Origin: an uncultured bacterium | Lineage (GTDB): Bacteria > Verrucomicrobiota > Kiritimatiellia > CAIKKV01 > CAIJXV01 | Reading direction: 5' to 3' | DNA length: 54,653 nt | Assembly: GCA_903824675.1 (NCBI GenBank) | Contig: CAIJXV010000120.1 | Span: 1-54,653, forward strand | In this document: in pieces, positions 16,226 through 24,848 of the stretch | Layout: each line of letters begins with the position of its first letter | Numbering within the stretch: the first letter of the stretch is position 1 | Position numbers and translations under genes: made by a program | The notes under the pieces: model-generated | What the model saw: only the letters and a program-made list of their open reading frames with translations | Database searches by the model: none | Told to the model about the DNA's origin: nothing

Positions 16226-17647
16226 CTAGACCAGTTTTTGTTCCAGCATCGCTTGAACCATCGCGGGATTGGCCTTGCCCCGGGTGACTTTCATCACCTG
16301 CCCCACCAAAAACTGCAGGGCCGGTTTCTTGCCCGCGCGGTAATCGGCGGCCGATTTCGCATTCGCCGCCAATACCTGATCCACGGCCGCCTCCAAAACT
16401 CCGCTATCGCTGACCTGGCCCCACCCCCGCTCTTTCACAATTTGCGCCGGCTCCCCCCCCTCGGCAAACAGGATCCCGAAAACCTGACGGGCGGTATTGG
16501 AATTGATCGTCTGTGATTCGGCCATCCGGATCAGTTCGCCCAACGCGCGCGGCGTGATCTTCGCCTGGCCGATCTCCAATTCCTGGGCGGCCAGTTGGCG
16601 CAACATCTCGGTCATCACCCAATTCGAGGCGGCCTTGGGATTCCCCGCCTGCCGCGCCGTTTCCTCAAAATAATCGGCGACCACCTTATCCGCCACCAAT
16701 ACCTGGGCATCGTATTCCGGCAGCCCATATTCGCGCACAAATCGCTCGCGCCGTTGACGCGGTAATTCCGGGAGCTGATCCGCCCAGGCTTGAATCGTTT
16801 CCGGAGCCAGCACCACCGGCAACAGGTCCGGCTCCGGGAAATAGCGGTAATCGTGCGCATATTCTTTTGACCGCATCGGCACGGTGATATCCAAATCGGG
16901 GTCGTAGCGCAAGGTCTCCTGGCGGATCTTTTCACCCGCGGCCAAGAGCTCGGTCTGTCGGCGAATCTCCGCATGGGCCGCGTGAAACACCCCCTTGAAG
17001 GTGTTCATGTTCTTGATCTCGGCCTTGGTTCCGAGCGGCGTGGTCCCCCGGGGCCGGAGACTGCAATTGACGTCGCACCGCAGGTTGCCCTGTTCGAGGT
17101 TGCATTCGCTCACCCCTGCGTACAGGAGAATCTGTTTCAATGCCACCAGGTAGGCTTGCGCCTCCTCCGGCGAGGTCAAATCGGGCTCGGACACGATCTC
17201 CATCAGCGGCACGCCGGCACGGTTGAAATCCACCCCGCTCGTCCGGGCAAAATGCATGTTCTTGCCCACATCCTCTTCGAGATGGATCCGGGTGAGGCGG
17301 ATCGTCTTGGCCTGCCCGCCCACATCGATGTCCACCGACCCGCCCAGGCAGAGCGGCATGTCGTATTGCGAAATCTGGTAGTTCTTGGGCATGTCCGGGT
17401 AAAAATAGTTCTTCCGATCGAACTTGCTGTAGGCGCTGATCTTGCACCCCAGCATCAGGCCCGCCATCACAGTGTACCGAATCGCCTCCCCGTTCATCAC
17501 CGGCAGGGCGCCGGGATACCCGAGACAGACGGGACACACCTGGGTGTTCGGCTCCGCCCCAAAAGCCGTGGAACAACTGCAAAACATTTTGGACCGGGTT
17601 TTGAGTTGGACGTGCACTTCCAACCCGATCGTTACGTCGTAGTTCAT
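16226..17647 (-). CDS. gatB: Asp-tRNA(Asn)/Glu-tRNA(Gln) amidotransferase subunit B
   Basis: GatB, 473 residues from the ATG at 17647. It binds the misacylated tRNA and activates the side-chain carboxylate with ATP. The start matches the family (MNYDVTIGLEVHVQLKTRSK). CSTAFGAEPNTQVCPVCLGYPGALP gives the zinc cysteines, and MEIVSEPD and the LRCDVNCS region are conserved. The C-terminal YqeY-like helical tail (about 400-473) is complete. AAGGA five bases upstream, inside the gatA stop region, sets the start. The gene follows gatA almost without a gap. It implies that the organism makes Gln-tRNA and/or Asn-tRNA by transamidation. Confidence 0.97.
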   Translation of the reverse strand: MNYDVTIGLEVHVQLKTRSKMFCSCSTAFGAEPNTQVCPVCLGYPGALPVMNGEAIRYTVMAGLMLGCKISAYSKFDRKNYFYPDMPKNYQISQYDMPLCLGGSVDIDVGGQAKTIRLTRIHLEEDVGKNMHFARTSGVDFNRAGVPLMEIVSEPDLTSPEEAQAYLVALKQILLYAGVSECNLEQGNLRCDVNCSLRPRGTTPLGTKAEIKNMNTFKGVFHAAHAEIRRQTELLAAGEKIRQETLRYDPDLDITVPMRSKEYAHDYRYFPEPDLLPVVLAPETIQAWADQLPELPRQRRERFVREYGLPEYDAQVLVADKVVADYFEETARQAGNPKAASNWVMTEMLRQLAAQELEIGQAKITPRALGELIRMAESQTINSNTARQVFGILFAEGGEPAQIVKERGWGQVSDSGVLEAAVDQVLAANAKSAADYRAGKKPALQFLVGQVMKVTRGKANPAMVQAMLEQKLV

Positions 17648-17649
17648 GG

Positions 17650-19140
17650 TCATCCTTGCTGCAAATCGGTCCGGTCGGCAATCGGAGGTCGCTGATGTCG
17701 CCATTGCGTCGCCTGCTCATAGGCATACCCGGCCCGGAATACCTGTTCCTCGCCAAAGGCCGGTCCGATGATCTGCAATCCCACCGGCAGGCGGTCTGTG
17801 GTCATTCCGCACGGGACGGACAGTCCGCACAAACCCGCCAGATTCACGGGCACGGTGAAAATATCGCCCAAATACATCTGGAGGGGATCGGTCGCCGCCG
17901 CTCCGAGCGCAAAAGCCGCCGTCGGGGTCACCGGCGCCATGATCACATCGCACGTCCCGAAGGCGCGGTCGAAATCGTCGCGGATCAGGCTCCGGATTTT
18001 CTGGGCGCGCAAATAGTAGGCATCGTGATAGCCGCTGCTGAGAACGTAGGTCCCCAGGATGATCCGGCGCTTGACTTCGGCGCCAAACCCTTCCGCCCGG
18101 GTCTTGGCATACATCTCGATCGGATCGTGAACGTCCGCCTTCGTACGGGTTCCATAACGCACCCCGTCGAACCGCGCCAGGTTTGCCGACGCCTCGGCGG
18201 TGGCAATGATGTAATAGGTTGGAACGGCCAGATGGGTATGCGGCAGGGACACCTCCACGGCCTCGGCGCCCAGTTTGCGGCAAACCGCGATGGCTTCCTG
18301 TACGGCCCGCTCCACATCCGCATCGGATCCGCCGACAAAATATTCCTTCGGCAATCCGATCCGCATCCCCTTTAATTCCGTCGCCAGCGCGGCCATATAA
18401 TCGGGGACCGGCAAATCCAAAGCGGTTGAATCCATGGGATCCGGTCCCGCCAGGGCCTTCAGGAGCAGGGCGGCATCGCGCACATCCCGGGTCATCGGTC
18501 CGATCTGATCGAGAGACGAGGCATAGGCGACCAGGCCGGACCGCGAAACCCGTCCGTAAGAAGGCTTCATGCCCACGCATCCACAGAAGGCCGCCGGTTG
18601 TCGGATCGATCCCCCGGTATCGGTACCCAACGCCGCCCAGGCTTCGCCGGCCGCAACGACGGCCGCCGAGCCGCCGCTCGAGCCGCCGGGGACCCGGTCT
18701 GGATTCCAGGGATTATGGGTCACTTGATAGGCGGAATTTTCGGTGGAGGACCCCATGGCAAATTCATCCATGTTCGTCCGGCCCAGAAATACGGCCCCCT
18801 CCCGGCGCAAGCGGGCGATGGCGCCGGCATCGGTGGGCGCACGGTATCCGGCCAGAATACGGGATCCACAGGTGCAGGGCTGACCGGCCAGATTGAGGAC
18901 ATCCTTAAACGCCAGCGGCAGCCCCAACAGGCTCCCGCTCTCGCCGCGCGCGCGGGCGGCGTCCGCCGACCGCGCCTGGTCCAGGGCCGCCTCCTCGTCC
19001 ACCTCCAGATATCCCTTGATGGCCGGATCGCGGCGACGGATCACGGCACCCATCGCTTTTACCGCCTCTTCGGAACTGCAGGCGCGACGGCGAAGCTGCT
19101 CGAGTAATTCAACGGCGGTCAATTCGGTCAATGCGGCCAT
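17650..19140 (-). CDS. gatA: Asp-tRNA(Asn)/Glu-tRNA(Gln) amidotransferase subunit A
   Basis: GatA, 496 residues, the amidase-signature glutaminase that supplies ammonia to GatB. The catalytic triad falls at K79 (LAFKDV), cis-Ser154 (PGGSSGGSA) and nucleophile S178 (TDTGGSIRQPA). The length and spacing match those of full-length bacterial GatA. AAGGAG lies just upstream of the ATG at 19140. It is flanked by gatC (8 bp) and gatB in the order C-A-B. Confidence 0.97.
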   Translation of the reverse strand: MAALTELTAVELLEQLRRRACSSEEAVKAMGAVIRRRDPAIKGYLEVDEEAALDQARSADAARARGESGSLLGLPLAFKDVLNLAGQPCTCGSRILAGYRAPTDAGAIARLRREGAVFLGRTNMDEFAMGSSTENSAYQVTHNPWNPDRVPGGSSGGSAAVVAAGEAWAALGTDTGGSIRQPAAFCGCVGMKPSYGRVSRSGLVAYASSLDQIGPMTRDVRDAALLLKALAGPDPMDSTALDLPVPDYMAALATELKGMRIGLPKEYFVGGSDADVERAVQEAIAVCRKLGAEAVEVSLPHTHLAVPTYYIIATAEASANLARFDGVRYGTRTKADVHDPIEMYAKTRAEGFGAEVKRRIILGTYVLSSGYHDAYYLRAQKIRSLIRDDFDRAFGTCDVIMAPVTPTAAFALGAAATDPLQMYLGDIFTVPVNLAGLCGLSVPCGMTTDRLPVGLQIIGPAFGEEQVFRAGYAYEQATQWRHQRPPIADRTDLQQG

Positions 19141-19148
19141 GGGGCTCC

Positions 19149-19457
19149 TTACTCGACAATCTTCGGAACTGAAAATTGGTCATCCAGATGAACGGGGGCA
19201 TTCGCCAGCGCCAGTTCGCGATCCAATCCCGGACGAACCTCGTCCGCCCGGAAAATATTCTGGACCCGGACGGCATGCGCCATGGGTTGAACCGTATCGA
19301 CATCGACTTCGCGAATGGCCTTGAAATAATCGACGATGGAATTCAACTGGCGCTGAAAGGTCTCGATTTCCTCGGTGCTCAACTGCAATCGCGCCAAACG
19401 GGCGACATAAGCGACATCAATCGCATCCGCCGCTCCGCCGGTTTTGGAATCCGCCAT
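19149..19457 (-). CDS. gatC: Asp-tRNA(Asn)/Glu-tRNA(Gln) amidotransferase subunit C
   Basis: GatC, 102 residues, the belt-like subunit that stabilises the GatA-GatB complex. VAYVARLARLQLSTEEI at the N-terminus and VQPMAHAVRVQNIFRADEV in the C-terminal half are typical. The start is the ATG at 19457 with GGGAGG five bases upstream; an upstream extension of the frame to 19613 has no family similarity. It is the first gene of gatCAB and lies 165 bp after a dehydrogenase gene on the same strand. Confidence 0.95.
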   Translation of the reverse strand: MADSKTGGAADAIDVAYVARLARLQLSTEEIETFQRQLNSIVDYFKAIREVDVDTVQPMAHAVRVQNIFRADEVRPGLDRELALANAPVHLDDQFSVPKIVE

Positions 19458-19622
19458 TTGAACCTCCCCGCCCTGCGAGACCAGCCCGATCGCCGATCCT
19501 CTGCAAAGGCAAATAAAGTAGCCCAAGCAAAGGTCCAACTCAAGATTGAAATGCGCCGGACCACGCACGGGGAACGGTATGGCCGGATATCGCGATGGCG
19601 GTGAGCCGCCCAATACCGGACT

Positions 19623-20639
19623 CTATTGACGCGGAACGAAGACGGCCTTGAACACTTGGGCTTTATCCCGAGCCAGTCGGTTCACGGCCACCGGCCATTC
19701 GTCGAAGGGGACGATCACATCCGCGAGGATGCGCGTATTGACCTTCTGCGTCCGCAGCAGTTCCAGGCAGGGATCAAAGGCCCCGAGCGAGCGGCACGAG
19801 CCCAGGACATTCAATTCGTTCATGTGGATCAACCCCATGGCCAGCGGCTCGGGTTTCCAGACATAACTAAAAATAACGAGCGTGCCACGCGGGCGAAGGG
19901 CTTTCAGTCCCGCATTGGGCGATGACCCGGCGCCCGTGGCTTCAATCGCGACGTCCACCCCGTGCCCATCCGTGATCTCACGCACCCGCTCGGCCAGATC
20001 TTCATGGTGGGTATTACACGGCACCATCTCGACCTGCGCGGCAATGCGTTTCAAGCGGGTGTCGTAATGCCCCGCGACGATAATTCGACGGACCCCGCGC
20101 GCGGCGGCAATCTGGGCGTGCAGGAATCCGAAGGTCCCATCGCCGATGATGAGAACCGTATCGTCCGGCTGCAATGCGGCTCTCGTAAAACTCTCGTAAC
20201 AGACGGCCATCGGTTCCAAAAGGCAAGCCGCGATATCATCCACCCCGTCCGGCACGCGATGCGCGTTGACCGCGTCGATCGCCACATACTCGGCCCAGCC
20301 GCCTTGAACTCCACCCGCCCCCAGATGCCGGTAGGCACTGCACAGATGGGGCAGACCTTTCGTGCAGCACCCACACGTACCGCAAAATTGCACCGGGTTG
20401 AGCGCGACCCGGTCGCCCGGGACCAACCCGAGAACGTCCGCTCCGCAGGATTCGATCACCCCGCACACTTCATGTCCGGGCACCAGGGGCGCCTTTTCTT
20501 TGAAGTCGGCCAGATGAAAATCGGATCCGCATACCGCCGCTGCCGTCACTTTCACCACCACGCGGCCCCGTTCCGCCCTGGGTTTGGGAATAGACTGCAT
20601 GGAAAATTCCTGCCCACCCTGCCACACGAGAGCCTGCAT
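19623..20639 (-). CDS. Zinc-dependent medium-chain dehydrogenase (MDR family), copy 1
   Basis: A 338-residue sorbitol/threonine-dehydrogenase-like enzyme. Catalytic zinc ligands are in VCGSDFHL and PGHEVCGV, and the structural zinc loop is CGTCGCCTKGLPHLC. The NAD-binding turn is IIGDGTFGFLHAQIA. It probably oxidises a polyol or a 1,2-diol/amino alcohol. GGAGG inside the end of the cupin gene serves as the ribosome site, so it is coupled to that gene. It is the last member of the catabolic set that begins at 24712. Confidence 0.9.
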   Translation of the reverse strand: MQALVWQGGQEFSMQSIPKPRAERGRVVVKVTAAAVCGSDFHLADFKEKAPLVPGHEVCGVIESCGADVLGLVPGDRVALNPVQFCGTCGCCTKGLPHLCSAYRHLGAGGVQGGWAEYVAIDAVNAHRVPDGVDDIAACLLEPMAVCYESFTRAALQPDDTVLIIGDGTFGFLHAQIAAARGVRRIIVAGHYDTRLKRIAAQVEMVPCNTHHEDLAERVREITDGHGVDVAIEATGAGSSPNAGLKALRPRGTLVIFSYVWKPEPLAMGLIHMNELNVLGSCRSLGAFDPCLELLRTQKVNTRILADVIVPFDEWPVAVNRLARDKAQVFKAVFVPRQ

Positions 20640-20641
20640 AA

Positions 20642-21055
20642 TCAGCCTCCGATCCGGATGGCGCGTCGTTGGGTCGGCGTCAGCCGGACCACGCGCGATC
20701 CATTGATATTCGTCCCTGTTTTTTCAATGATAACGAACGTGGCATCCGGCGTCATGGGATTGATATGCCACGTTCGCGCCTTGACATTGTAAAGCACATT
20801 GCGCTGCATCGGGTATTGGCGGATCCGGCCCGGTTTCTTGCCGTTTCCGGCGACGATCATATAGGCACGCCCCGTTACCAACACGAATAGTTCATCCGTA
20901 TCCGGATGCTGTTCGATGATTTCGGGAACCGCCCAGGAGGTCGGCGATCCGTTCATCAACGCCGCCATCCAGTCGCCATCGCTGACGATCAGCGGCTTAT
21001 ACCCCGGCTTGCGATGTCCCTGGATATCCACCCCCCGAATCGATTGCTTCGCCAT
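20642..21055 (-). CDS. Cupin-fold protein of unknown function
   Basis: A 137-residue single-domain protein. Alternating beta strands with PEIIEQHPDTDELFVLVTGRAY and VLYNVKARTWHINPM suggest a cupin barrel related to ureidoglycolate lyase or sugar isomerase cupins. The possible metal ligands are H47, E53 and H97. It is packed between the M20 hydrolase and the first MDR dehydrogenase, two bases from the latter, so it likely acts on an intermediate of the same pathway. The reaction is not assigned. Confidence 0.72.
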   Translation of the reverse strand: MAKQSIRGVDIQGHRKPGYKPLIVSDGDWMAALMNGSPTSWAVPEIIEQHPDTDELFVLVTGRAYMIVAGNGKKPGRIRQYPMQRNVLYNVKARTWHINPMTPDATFVIIEKTGTNINGSRVVRLTPTQRRAIRIGG

Positions 21056-21140
21056 GGTCTCCTGCCTTCATCTGTGGGTTTAATCATTCACGCATTGACG
21101 CCCAACCAGGACCGCCTGATTCGGCTTCGTCCCCGCGCAA

Positions 21141-22322
21141 TTATTTCGCAGCCGCCTGATGCAAATAATTCCACGCTATTAATAACAGTAGGCGCGCCGC
21201 CCCGGGCAACCGGTCAAGGCGCACCATTTCATGATCCGCATGGGCAAATTCATTATCAAATCCGGACAATACCGTGGGGACACCCCCCATGGGAATCAAC
21301 CGACTGGTATCGGCAACGGCGGCAATGCCCACAGACTTCACCGGACCGCCCACCAGGGTTTCAATCGCCTGGCGCTGGGCGGAGACAATCAACTCCGCCG
21401 GGTCGAGCGCGAACGATTCACCGGTCAACCGCCAGGAGACCGAAGCCGACACGCCGGCGGGGAGATGTGTTTTTGCAACCACCTCACACAGGCCTTGCTG
21501 GACATCGGCAAAGGTTTTATCGGGATTCCATCGGCGGGTGCCCTGCAAAGTACAGGCCACCGGCATCCGGTTGTAAAAATCGCCATAATGCATCTGCCCG
21601 ATAAAAAGCGATTCGGCCGACAACAAACCCGGGCGGGGCGGGATGGCAGCCAAGCGGCGACCCTCGTCCCGGATGGCCCCGGCAACAGCCAGGGACCCGG
21701 AAAATAAATCGGGTTTCGTCGCAGAGTAATTCAGTTCATGGCAGGCCTCCCCGGCGCGCTGAACCTTGACATTCCAGATCGCCTGCCCTTTTCCTTCCAG
21801 CGCAATCTTACCTTCGGTATCGTGGATCTGCTCGGTCACAATGGCCGCATCGCCCTTGATCCCCCGCTGGATCAACCCGATCAGCGTCGAGGAATCGCCG
21901 ATGGGCGCCTCGTGCAAGCCAAAGGCGGTCACCAGCACGGAGCCGGGAAAATCACAACCCGTCTCCACCAAAACCCGCACGATTTCCAGAATCCCCGCCA
22001 ACCCATTCTTCATGTCCCCCACGCCCCGGGCGGCAATCGTGGTCGCCGTACGAACGGGCGGCGCATGCGGAATATCGATATGGTCGAGATGTCCGGCCAG
22101 TTGCAGGGTCTTCCCCGGACGATTGCCTTGCACGCGCCCGATCACGGACGGGCTATCCGGATTGCTCTCATCCACCTCCACCACGGCGCCGGCGCGGGCC
22201 AGCAGGTCGGCAAAGGCAAACGCCACCTGGCGTTCCCGCCCCGTGGGACTGGGAATGGATACCAACCGCCACAAATCCTCGATGATCCGATCACCCTGAA
22301 TACGATCCAGCGGGACATTCAT
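21141..22322 (-). CDS. M20-family metallohydrolase (ArgE/DapE/YgeY type)
   Basis: A 393-residue di-zinc amidohydrolase or peptidase. Metal ligands are visible in LAGHLDHIDIP, RGVGDMKNGLAGI, the acidic site after TAFGLHEAP, and FAHADHEMVRL near the C-terminus. The dimerisation (lid) domain fills the middle. Family members deacylate N-acyl amino acids or cleave carbamoyl and dipeptide bonds. Placed in a dehydrogenase/aminotransferase operon, it probably releases an amino acid or amine from an acylated substrate. AAAGAGG precedes the ATG, and the gene follows the second MDR gene with a three-base gap. Confidence 0.88.
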   Translation of the reverse strand: MNVPLDRIQGDRIIEDLWRLVSIPSPTGRERQVAFAFADLLARAGAVVEVDESNPDSPSVIGRVQGNRPGKTLQLAGHLDHIDIPHAPPVRTATTIAARGVGDMKNGLAGILEIVRVLVETGCDFPGSVLVTAFGLHEAPIGDSSTLIGLIQRGIKGDAAIVTEQIHDTEGKIALEGKGQAIWNVKVQRAGEACHELNYSATKPDLFSGSLAVAGAIRDEGRRLAAIPPRPGLLSAESLFIGQMHYGDFYNRMPVACTLQGTRRWNPDKTFADVQQGLCEVVAKTHLPAGVSASVSWRLTGESFALDPAELIVSAQRQAIETLVGGPVKSVGIAAVADTSRLIPMGGVPTVLSGFDNEFAHADHEMVRLDRLPGAARLLLLIAWNYLHQAAAK

Positions 22323-22325
22323 GAA

Positions 22326-23372
22326 TCAGCCTCTTTCCGGGGTGAGAACAATTTTAACCGCCTGGCACTTTTCGATCTGCGTGAAGGCATCCAGCCACCG
22401 GCTCAACGGCATCACCGACGTGATGAGCGCGCCGGGGTTCAGCCGACGCTCCGCAAACAGGCCCAGGACCGCTTTCCAATTCGCATGGCGGTGGCCAAAG
22501 GTTCCGGCGAGAGTGGCCGATTTACGGAGCAGATCATCCAGGCTCTGGTTGATCGGTTTCGGACCCCATCCGATTTTGACGATCTGTCCACACCGGCGCA
22601 CACTGGCCAATGCCGTGCCCAAGGCGGCCGCATTGCCCGCGCAATCGGCAACAATGTCAGCGCCCCGCCCGCCAGTCCAGGCCGCCACGGCGGACCCGGC
22701 ATCTTCCCGATCGGCCCAAATCAGCTTATCCGCCCACCCGCAACGGCCGGCGAGGTCCATGCGCGCCGCATCCGAGCTGAGACCGATGAGGGCCGTGTGA
22801 GTGGCGCCCAGGAGCCGCGCCATCTGCAGACAGATGAGTCCGATCGGACCCGGCCCGATAACGACCGCGTGATCGCCCGGCTGAATCGCAATGCGGTCGG
22901 CGAGCGCATGGTGCGCCACGCAAAAGGGCTCGGTGAGCGAGGCTTCCTCAAATGATACATTTTCCGGAATCCGGTGGAGAATGGCTGGCCGGGCAACGAC
23001 ATACCGGGCAAAGGCGCCATCCACGCCATACCCGTAGCCTTTCCGTCCGGGGCAGATCTGGTACTCACCCTGCTGGCACCAGAAACAGGTGCCACACACC
23101 TGAGCCGAAGTCTCACAGGCGACGCGATCGCCCACGGCCCAACCCTCGACGCCGGGTCCCAGAGCGGCCACGGTGCCGCAGAATTCATGCCCTTGAATGA
23201 CCGGCACGGTGACAGGATTGGCCATGCGATGCTGCCACATCTCAATATCCCACCCGCAAATCGCGGCCGCCCGCACTTCGAGCAACACCGTCCCGGGCCC
23301 CGCCACGGGTTCGGGCACTTCGCGTAATTCCACCATTCCGGGCTGTTGTCCGTATTTGACCAACGCGATCAT
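22326..23372 (-). CDS. Zinc-dependent medium-chain dehydrogenase (MDR family), copy 2
   Basis: A 348-residue dehydrogenase with catalytic zinc residues in AICGWDIEMW and QGHEFCGTV, structural zinc loop VCGTCFWCQQGEYQIC and NAD turn VVIGPGPIGLICLQMA. It differs widely from the copy at 19623, so the two are not a recent duplication and probably act on different steps. The start ATGA overlaps the aminotransferase stop, showing translational coupling. Sorbitol- or threonine-dehydrogenase-like chemistry is likely; the substrate is unknown. Confidence 0.9.
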   Translation of the reverse strand: MIALVKYGQQPGMVELREVPEPVAGPGTVLLEVRAAAICGWDIEMWQHRMANPVTVPVIQGHEFCGTVAALGPGVEGWAVGDRVACETSAQVCGTCFWCQQGEYQICPGRKGYGYGVDGAFARYVVARPAILHRIPENVSFEEASLTEPFCVAHHALADRIAIQPGDHAVVIGPGPIGLICLQMARLLGATHTALIGLSSDAARMDLAGRCGWADKLIWADREDAGSAVAAWTGGRGADIVADCAGNAAALGTALASVRRCGQIVKIGWGPKPINQSLDDLLRKSATLAGTFGHRHANWKAVLGLFAERRLNPGALITSVMPLSRWLDAFTQIEKCQAVKIVLTPERG

Positions 23373-24712
23373 GGCCGCACCTCGGCGAGCGCCTCGCGCA
23401 GGCTCTTTTCGATCAGCCCGTAGAGTTCATCGATATCCGCCGGTTCCGCGATCAGCGCCGGAGCCACGGCAAACCAATTGGGATTGATCCGCATGATCAG
23501 CCCATTGGCCAACGCCGTTTTTTTAAGGGCCATCCCGAGGGCGTCAAACGGCTCGTTGGAGGTGAGGTCTTTGACCAACTCCACGCCGAGCAACATGCCC
23601 TTGCCGCGCACTTCGCGAACCACGCCAAACTTCTTCAGACCTTCCAGCTTGTTCGCGAGGAGGGCCCCCAAGGTGCGGGCCTTTTCACAAAGGTTCTTCT
23701 CCAGGATCTCTTCGATGACCGCCAGACCGACGGCCGCCCCCAACGGATTTCCGGCAAACGTGTGGCCATGGGCAAACTGTGATTCAGAATGGGTCGAGCC
23801 GAGAAACGCTCCGGCCATCTCGGCCCGGGCCATCATGGCGCCCAGGGGAATGGCCCCGCTCGATAGTCCTTTGCCGGCGCAGATGATGTCGGGGGTTGTG
23901 CCGAAGGTCTGGGCCGCAAACATCTGCCCCGTGCGGGCGTACCCGGTGATGACCTCGTCGAAGATGAGGGTGACGTTGTGCCGGTCGCAAATCTGGCGGA
24001 GGAGCGTAAAATAGTCCGCGGCGGGAGTGGCAATGCCGCCGGTATTGGAAATCGGCTCGACCAGCAGGCCGGCCACGGTTTCCGGGTCTTCGTTAATGAT
24101 CAGATCCTCAACCATTCGGGCCGCATGCCGGGTGGCGTCCGCGGGCGAAGGGAACATATCCCGATACCAATGAGGGGGAAACGCCTTGATAAATCCAGGC
24201 ATCTGGGGTTCGAACTTGGTCTTCCGTTTGCCGGTCCCGCTGGCGGACATCGCGCCGAAGGTGGCTCCATGGTAGGCGGTATAGAAACTGATGAATTTGT
24301 ATTTTCCGGGATGGCCGGTCTGCCGATGATATTGCCGCGTGAATTTCAGCGCCGACTCGGTGGATTCCGACCCCCCGCTGAACGGCTTGACGTAATCGAG
24401 CGAGCCGGGCGTGATGGATCCGAGTTTTTCAACAAAATCGAGCGCAATATCGGAAATCGCGTGAAGCGGCGGGGTAAACGTCATCTGCTCCATTTGCTTC
24501 CGCATGGCCTCCATGATGCGCGGATGACGATGCCCCAACAACGCCACAAAAACACCTCCGATGGCGTCAAAATAACGACGTCCGTCCGCATCCCAGTAAT
24601 ATAACCCCTCGGCCTTGTTCAGAATAAGCGGAGCCTTGACAAAGTCTTCCATCTGCGTGTAATCGATGAAGGTGAGCTTGAGCAGTCGCTCTTGTCGTGA
24701 GGTCAATTTCAT
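23369..24712 (-). CDS. Class III PLP aminotransferase (omega-transaminase type)
   Basis: A 447-residue fold-type I PLP enzyme. D252 in LIFDEVITGYARTG and the Schiff-base lysine K281 in DIICAGKGLSSG are in the expected places, as are SGGSESTESALK and YHGATFGAMSASG for phosphate binding. Such enzymes move the amino group of omega-amino acids, diamines or beta-amino acids. The start is the ATG at 24712 behind AAGGAG (seven-base spacing); the longer frame to 24805 is not supported. It heads the set with two dehydrogenases, an M20 hydrolase and a cupin, which suggests degradation of an amino-alcohol or acylated amine. Confidence 0.93.
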   Translation of the reverse strand: MKLTSRQERLLKLTFIDYTQMEDFVKAPLILNKAEGLYYWDADGRRYFDAIGGVFVALLGHRHPRIMEAMRKQMEQMTFTPPLHAISDIALDFVEKLGSITPGSLDYVKPFSGGSESTESALKFTRQYHRQTGHPGKYKFISFYTAYHGATFGAMSASGTGKRKTKFEPQMPGFIKAFPPHWYRDMFPSPADATRHAARMVEDLIINEDPETVAGLLVEPISNTGGIATPAADYFTLLRQICDRHNVTLIFDEVITGYARTGQMFAAQTFGTTPDIICAGKGLSSGAIPLGAMMARAEMAGAFLGSTHSESQFAHGHTFAGNPLGAAVGLAVIEEILEKNLCEKARTLGALLANKLEGLKKFGVVREVRGKGMLLGVELVKDLTSNEPFDALGMALKKTALANGLIMRINPNWFAVAPALIAEPADIDELYGLIEKSLREALAEVRP

Positions 24713-24848
24713 ACCAGTCTCCTTGAAAAACAGTCGATCGATCGAATGTCCGACGGACGGGCAAAGGATGTCGAGATTCGGATCGAAAGTCAAGGCCCCC
24801 GACAAAGCCAGAAGAGGTCGTTAGAGAACCGCCGGGCTACGCATCCGT

